A DNA stretch of 64,000 bases, taken from Adiantum capillus-veneris. Lineage: Eukaryota; Streptophyta; Polypodiopsida; Polypodiales; Pteridaceae. A model generated the notes under the pieces. It made no database searches and had not been told where the DNA came from. It worked only from the letters and a program-made list of their open reading frames with translations. The stretch is taken from NCBI GenBank assembly GCA_014529385.2, contig CM043953.1:93439342-93503341 (forward strand), given 5' to 3'. Position numbers and translations under genes: made by a program. Below are positions 59,532 through 64,000 of the stretch, piece by piece (the first letter of the stretch is position 1; each line of letters opens with the position of its first letter).

Positions 59532-59580
59532 TGTTGGGTAAGCCGTTTAGCTTACACTTTATAGTCACATGCCATTCACT
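59532..59580 (+). repeat. Truncated 3' LTR of the small LTR element
   Basis: TGTTGGGTAAGCCGTTTAGC is shared with 52230. The sequence then jumps to a tttatagtcacat block that lies about 90 bp further in the 5' LTR, so there is an internal deletion. It ends at the CACTA terminus. Confidence 0.75.
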
Positions 59581-59672
59581 CACTACAAGAGGTACTTCAC
59601 ATTAGCGACGCTCAAAAGTGAAAATCCACGGCGTCGCTATGGTCGTCGCTAAGTTACAAGTAACTTAGCGAC
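59581..59672 (+). promoter_or_regulatory. CACTA terminal and subterminal repeats
   Basis: The terminal CACTACAAGA is followed by repeated ttagcgacg/cgtcgctaa motifs in both orientations, including a perfect 13-bp palindrome gtcgctaagttac/gtaacttagcgac (59645-59657 and 59660-59672). In CACTA elements such motifs bind the TNPA-type protein. Confidence 0.8.
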
Positions 59673-59766
59673 ACCAACAGGGGTAAAAAATAAACCAAGA
59701 GCGCCCAAAAACTCAGATCTCAGATCTGAGTTTTCAGCACTCAAGCAAGCAAAGGTAACCCACGCT

Positions 59767-59789
59767 CTCCCTCTCTCTCTCTTTCTTCT

Positions 59790-59839
<50 letters not shown>

Positions 59840-59896
59840 AGAGGAAGGAGAGCCAGGTATGCTCCTTCCCTCTCCTCTCTCTCATGTTCCCTTCCC

Positions 59897-59959
<63 letters not shown>

Positions 59960-59966
59960 ATTGTGT

Positions 59967-60013
<47 letters not shown>

Positions 60014-60073
60014 GAGCACATGCATAAACAAAACACACACACACACATGCATAAACAAAGAATTCATACAGAC

Positions 60074-60117
<44 letters not shown>
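59767..60117. repeat. Cluster of CT, CA and GA microsatellites
   Basis: (CA)n at 59791-59835, (CT)n near 59901-59935, (CA)n near 59936-59960, (GA)n near 59970-60016 and near 60079-60116. ORFs here are repeat translations. Confidence 0.9.
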
Positions 60118-60120
<3 letters not shown>

Positions 60121-60140
60121 AGAGAAGAAGAAGAAGAGAG

Positions 60141-60612
60141 TTTTAACGTTGTAGGAAACTATCCCAAGAGACCTTAAAGATCTAGCCGACGAGGAGCTGA
60201 ACTCAAGACCTGTTATTCAAGAGGGAAATGGCATAACCAATCTACCACACTTGGGTGATAGAAAGGTTATACCATTTTCCTCTTTTTATTGGGGCACACA
60301 CACACCCACACATACACACATCCAAGAAGAAGAGAGTTTTAATGTCGCAGGAAACTATCCCAAGAGACCTTAAAGATCTAGCCAACGAGGAGTTGAACTC
60401 AAGACCTGTTATTCAGGAGGGAAATGGCATAACCAATCTACCACACTTGGGTGATAGAAAGGTTATACCATTTTCCTCTTTTTATTGGCACACACACCCA
60501 CACCCACACACACACACACACCCGAGAAGAAGAAAGTATTAACGTCGTAGGAAACTATCCCAAGAGACCTTAAAGATCTAGCCAATGAGGAGTTGAACTC
60601 AAGACCTGTTGA
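60141..60612 (-). repeat. Three tandem tRNA-like (SINE-like) units
   Basis: Units anchored on gaaactatcccaagagacct start near 60151, 60345 and 60547 (spacing 194 and 202 bp); the third is partial. On the minus strand each full unit has TGGTAGATTGG (A-box-like; plus 60237-60247 in unit 1) and, about 30 bp later, GGTCTTGAGTTCAGCTC (B-box-like; plus 60194-60210). This matches the spacing of an RNA polymerase III internal promoter. CA-repeat DNA separates the units. Confidence 0.55.
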
Positions 60613-60714
60613 ACAAAGAGAAAGAGAGAGAGAATTAAAAACCAAAGAGAGAGAGAAGGGGGGAGAAGACGAAAGAGAGAGGTAAGGGGAGAAAACAAAG
60701 AGAGAAAGAGATTA

Positions 60715-60975
60715 TGTTAAAATTTAAATTAGATTAGGTTAGATTACATTTAGATTTATGTTTATGTTGAGTTTAAGATTAGGTTAGATTTAGATTTACG
60801 TTTAGATTAGATTTAGGTTTATTTAGGTTAAATTAAATTAGATTTAGGTTTATTTTGAGTTAGATTTACGTTAGATTAGTTTAGGTTTATTTACGCGCGT
60901 TAGATTCATATTTACGTTAGATTAAATTAAATTTAGGTTTATTTTGAGTATAAGATTAAATTAGATCTAGATTTA
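60715..60975. repeat. AT-rich minisatellite of TTAGATTTAGGTTTA type
   Basis: Degenerate repeats of ttagatt, tttaggttta and gtttagatt. It resembles but is not the plant telomere repeat TTTAGGG; no perfect TTTAGGG array is present. Confidence 0.75.
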
Positions 60976-61159
60976 TGTTCGATGGACCATGTGGACCAAC
61001 AATTCCACAACAGTCTAGCGGTGGTGGTTGTTATGGTGAGGAGCACGTCGTTTCTGGAGCTCATGTGTTGCAGAGTCCCTAGGACACTGCGAAGAGTGTC
61101 TCTGCTTGTGAGAGTGCTTAGACTACACCGAAGGATTATACTGCCTACGCATTTGAGAT

Positions 61160-61800
61160 TGGTGTCTCGGACACTGTGTCGGAGATGCCAAGGAGTGACC
61201 CGAACACTGCATCGGGGTCCCCTAGAGGCCTAGACGATGAGCATTCACCGGATAGGGTTGCTATCGTTCATGAGAGAGACATGCCAAAGGGATACGCCTA
61301 CCTCATCAATCGTATGTCCGATGAGATCATTATGATCCCTGCGGGGAAGCAGGTGATGGGCCGCATACAACAGTTGTGTAGACAGGTTTTCTGACACACT
61401 ATAGTCTGGCATGGTCTCTTGGAGGGCTCAGGATAAAGCCTCCAAGGATTATCTTATTGCTACGCTGCATCGGGAGTTTCCATTTCCCTCTCTGGAGAAG
61501 ACATTTTTGACGATGCTTGGATGAGGAGATGCATACACGACTACATGAAGCATCAGAGGTTAGATGCACAGATGCCAGACCTGACTGGCTTGAAAGAGAG
61601 GAGTGGAGGGGTATCAGGGAGGAGAGGACAACCAATCCAGGCAGGTGGTGGCAGCAGAGGGACGCAGCAAGAGTTCGCATCAAGACGGGATTATCCCATC
61701 ACCTGGGGAGGGGCGGCTGTGCCAGCTTCGAGGAGGATTTTATCCCATCACCTGGGTCATGGATCGACGGGGTGGAGAGGTGAGATTATTAAACTCTTGC
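61160..61800 (+). other. Possible CACTA accessory (TNPA-like) gene remnant
   Basis: Open stretches in several frames. 61176-61394 is 72 codons, with GYAYLINRMSDEIIMIPAGK. Another frame near 61421-61531 reads RAQDKASKDYLIATLHREFP, then FPSLEKTFLTMLG. The position between the end and the transposase, and the short Lys/Arg and Leu pattern, fit a second CACTA gene. The family assignment is weak. Confidence 0.3.
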
Positions 61801-62351
61801 ATTGAAGTATTTGTATATGCGAGGCCCATTCACATCTACGCAGCTAGTAGCCCCATTGGTATATCTTTTACCCTTCAATGGAGCGAATCACCACATGTTC
61901 AATTAGTTTAGATTTAAGATTAGATTTTGGATTGAGTTTTTATATTAGAGTCTACCTTTGAGATTATGGTAAAAAATTTAGAGTTAGACAAACGGTAATC
62001 TCTCTCTTCCTCTCTACGGATGCGGCCTTAAGCTGGAAAGCTTTCAACAGCATGATACTCAGATTGGAGGCCAAAATGTAATGTGTTAAGTAATCCCTTG
62101 AACAAAGATCTACTGTGAAAAGATGTTAAGATGCTGTGAAATGCTACAGCTAGAGAAGAGGCAAAGGGGTTTTGCCCACTACATGCACTATCATGTAGAC
62201 GTGGGTGTGTAGATTTCTTGTACCCACAAATATAGGCATTGGCCAATAAAAACGAGATTATAACCCGGTGGTTCTGATCTCCATGCACCTCTAGACCGAG
62301 GTGTGCGGAGATTGGACATGACTAGAGAATGTGAGGTAGTTTACAGTGTGA

Positions 62352-62355
<4 letters not shown>

Positions 62356-62410
<55 letters not shown>
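62356..62410. repeat. (GA)n microsatellite
   Basis: About 27 GA units upstream of the transposase start. Confidence 0.92.
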
Positions 62411-62413
<3 letters not shown>

Positions 62414-62477
62414 AAGACGAAGAATTCCAATAGAATATTAAATTTGTTGTCCAGGTTATAAGGTTTTTACCCTCATT

Positions 62478-64000
62478 ATGAGTAGTGACGAGGATGTGGG
62501 GCAGTCCAACCGAAACACCTATCTCTCAACGAGGATCTTATGTCCTTGTAATCAATGCAAGCATGCTGTGCGACGGACAAGACGCGTTTCTTTGCAGCAC
62601 GTTCGTGAATTTGGTGAGTTCAATCCATATATTATGGATCAAGTTGTTGCCAATTATAACTTGTCGGACTCTGACGCTGGCCAATAGGCAGCAATCGTGC
62701 AACCCAATAGATGTGTTCGCATGCGCTTTGGTCAAGAAACATATGTGAGGCCACAAGATGTAGCCTCTGACAGCTCGGCGGATGATCATGCAGACCAAAT
62801 TCCCGACAAGGCAATGTTTGAGCCCGAGATCGATGAAATGATTGAGACGGTCATGGATTCAGAAAGGCTTATCTATGATGATATGAAAAGTGAAGCCGAT
62901 ATGCCATTGTATGATGGATCAAGTGTGTCTAGATTGAAGGCGCTCCTGGTTCTTCTCAACATGCAGACAAAGTTTGGATGGAGTGACACTAGCATCACAA
63001 CGCTTTTTAGGTGATCTATTACAATGTGTTTACTTTAATTAAAAACTCTAGATGTATAATGATCTGATAGATTTTTACACAATTGTATCGTATTTTTTTT
63101 GTTGTGTAGATGCTCAAAGATCACATACTGCCAGCTGATAATGTTCTGCATTCTTTTCAGAGGGGAATACATAGACATGGAGAAGTGTCCGAAATGTGAT
63201 TCCGAGAGATATCAAGTAGATCTCCATGGAACAAAAATTCCACAAAAGGTTTTACGACATTTTCCTTTGCTTCTTTGCATCAAGCATTTCTTCAAATTGG
63301 CCGCAAACAACATCTGATGGATAGATAAAACTCCCTAAAGCGCCATGGATTTTCACAGGAGCCCAAGAACGCAAAGTAAAAGAGACCATTCGATCTTTGT
63401 GGACCCCCACTGGCGTAATGCACTCGCTCCAAACGTGTTTTACCAAAGAAGGAAAGCTTACCAGTTTGAAGTCACACGACTGGCATAAAATTTGTCAGGT
63501 ATGTTCATAGTGGGAATTGTGTAACAAATTTGTGTGTGGACTTTAATATCATTGTTGCACGTGTTTAGCAGTTTATTTTACCGGTGGCCATTCAGGGATG
63601 TTTGTCTCTTGACGTCCGTAACACAATGTACAAACTTGAGAAGTTGGTGCAATGGATCTCACAAAAGGAGATCAACGTAGACTCCATACCATTCGCGAAA
63701 CTAAACGCTGTGGAGGTTGTGTGCATGTTTGAGAAACACTTTCCTACTACCATGCTAACCTTCAAGTGCATCTTCTTATTCACATAGTTGATGAGGCGGA
63801 AATAGTTGGCACAGTACATTTCAGATGGACGTTCTTTTTAGAACGTTTCATGAAAACACTCAAGGGATATGTGCGTCAGAAGGCACGTTTGGAGGGTAGC
63901 ATGACAGAAGGTTGGCTGGTATCAGAGTCCCTAGTGTACCGTGGAGAATGGCTAGATGGATTTGATAAAGCCCGGGACACGCTATGGAAAACCATAGATG
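62478..64000 (+). pseudogene. CACTA TNP2-like transposase, internally deleted, runs off the window
   Basis: It opens at ATG 62478. First comes a transposase-associated segment with ILCPCNQCKHAVRRTRRVSL and HVREFGEFNPYI. A stop at 62685-62687 is followed by DMPLYDGSSVSRLKALLVLL, then KFGWSDTSITTLF. A GT at 63011 and AG at 63108-63109 can be splice sites. Next are MLKDHILPADNVL, YIDMEKCPKCDSERYQ and VLRHFPL. At about 63300-63350 the expected large DDE catalytic region is missing. The sequence passes to the DUF4218-type region (VMHSLQTCFTKEGKL, LKSHDWHKICQ). Good splice signals lie at 63499 (CAG/GTATGT) and 63567-63568. After FEKHFP a one-base shift near 63755 leads to HIVDEAEI and LERFMKTLKGYVRQKARLEG. 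This copy cannot encode an active transposase by itself. Confidence 0.8.

Larger units (their letters stand above)
52230..59580 (+). mobile_element. Small non-coding LTR element (TRIM/LARD-like), split by a chromovirus and a CACTA
   Basis: It has a 5' LTR at 52230-52622, an initiator-Met primer site at 52625, and a short internal region (52637-53168 and 59073-59531) with no recognisable gag or pol. A purine-rich acgggggtgt precedes the truncated 3' LTR start at 59532. Without the nested chromovirus the internal region is only about 1 kb, so it depended on other elements' proteins. The 3' LTR is cut by the CACTA end at 59581. Confidence 0.75.
59581..64000 (+). mobile_element. CACTA (En/Spm) DNA transposon, left end and transposase, continues past the window
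   Basis: The terminus CACTACAAGAGGTACTTCAC begins at 59581 after ACT, the expected 3-bp duplicate. Subterminal gcgacg/cgtcgc motifs follow. A TNP2-like transposase remnant lies at 62478-64000. Microsatellites, tRNA-like tandem units and AT-rich minisatellite DNA fill the space between. The right end is outside the window. Confidence 0.82.

Noticed and set aside
59649-60048. ORFs of Cys-Val and Arg-Glu repeats in the CACTA subterminal region
   Set aside because: Translations of CA and GA microsatellites.
60715-60975. Interstitial telomere repeat
   Set aside because: No run of perfect TTTAGGG; the units are degenerate ttagatt/tttaggttta.

Overview
The window looks like nuclear DNA of a land plant with a large, repeat-rich genome. 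Every large coding block is a plant-type transposable element: Ty3/gypsy of the Tat type and chromoviruses, Ty1/copia, a TRIM-like element, CACTA, and hairpin MITEs. The few host-like remnants are a decayed PLS-type PPR gene, an FCP1-like phosphatase remnant and one intact trihelix transcription factor. The style of the PPR remnant resembles the expanded PPR families of ferns and other seed-free plants. That is an inference, not proof. No prokaryotic features, rRNA, CRISPR or conventional tRNA genes were seen.

Layout. 1-3530 and 5370-6770 are two blocks of one complex minisatellite built on a ~45-55 bp subunit arranged in larger units. They surround an FCP1/NIF-like phosphatase remnant (3828-4603), and inverted fragments of the unit lie at the block edges. 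7134-8549 holds unrecognised broken ORFs. 8550-17302 is a young, near-complete Ty3/gypsy element with a second, archaeal-type RNase H. Its gag, protease and pol share one reading frame interrupted by a TAG and a TGA. 17303-20376 is the interrupted host sequence. A compound microsatellite (20377-20652) leads into a decayed Ty3/gypsy element (20651-28323) that lacks its integrase catalytic core and 3' end.

29549-43477 is a minus-strand Ty3/gypsy element with a perfect 5-bp target duplication (TGAGT) and an extra intact 243-codon ORF after integrase. A minus-strand Ty1/copia element (34016-39556) sits inside its reverse transcriptase. The outer element landed in a degenerate PPR gene that continues at 43478-45370. 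The only apparently intact host gene is the trihelix-type transcription factor at 46414-47793. Downstream lie two ~275 bp near-palindromic MITEs in opposite orientation (48879-49150, 50024-50302) and a GC-rich island of nested hairpins (51414-51974).

52230 to the right edge is a nested stack. A small non-coding LTR element (5' LTR 52230-52622) was split by a minus-strand chromovirus (53169-59072, TSD TGGGA, LTRs of only 123-160 bp, chromodomain present). Its 3' LTR was then cut by a CACTA transposon whose end is at 59581. That CACTA runs off the window. It carries a TNP2-like transposase lacking most of its catalytic core, three tandem copies of a tRNA-like unit, and AT-rich minisatellite DNA.

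The elements form no functional operon. The window records successive insertions followed by decay, and several of the nonsense codons are of the kind made by C-to-T change at methylated cytosines.
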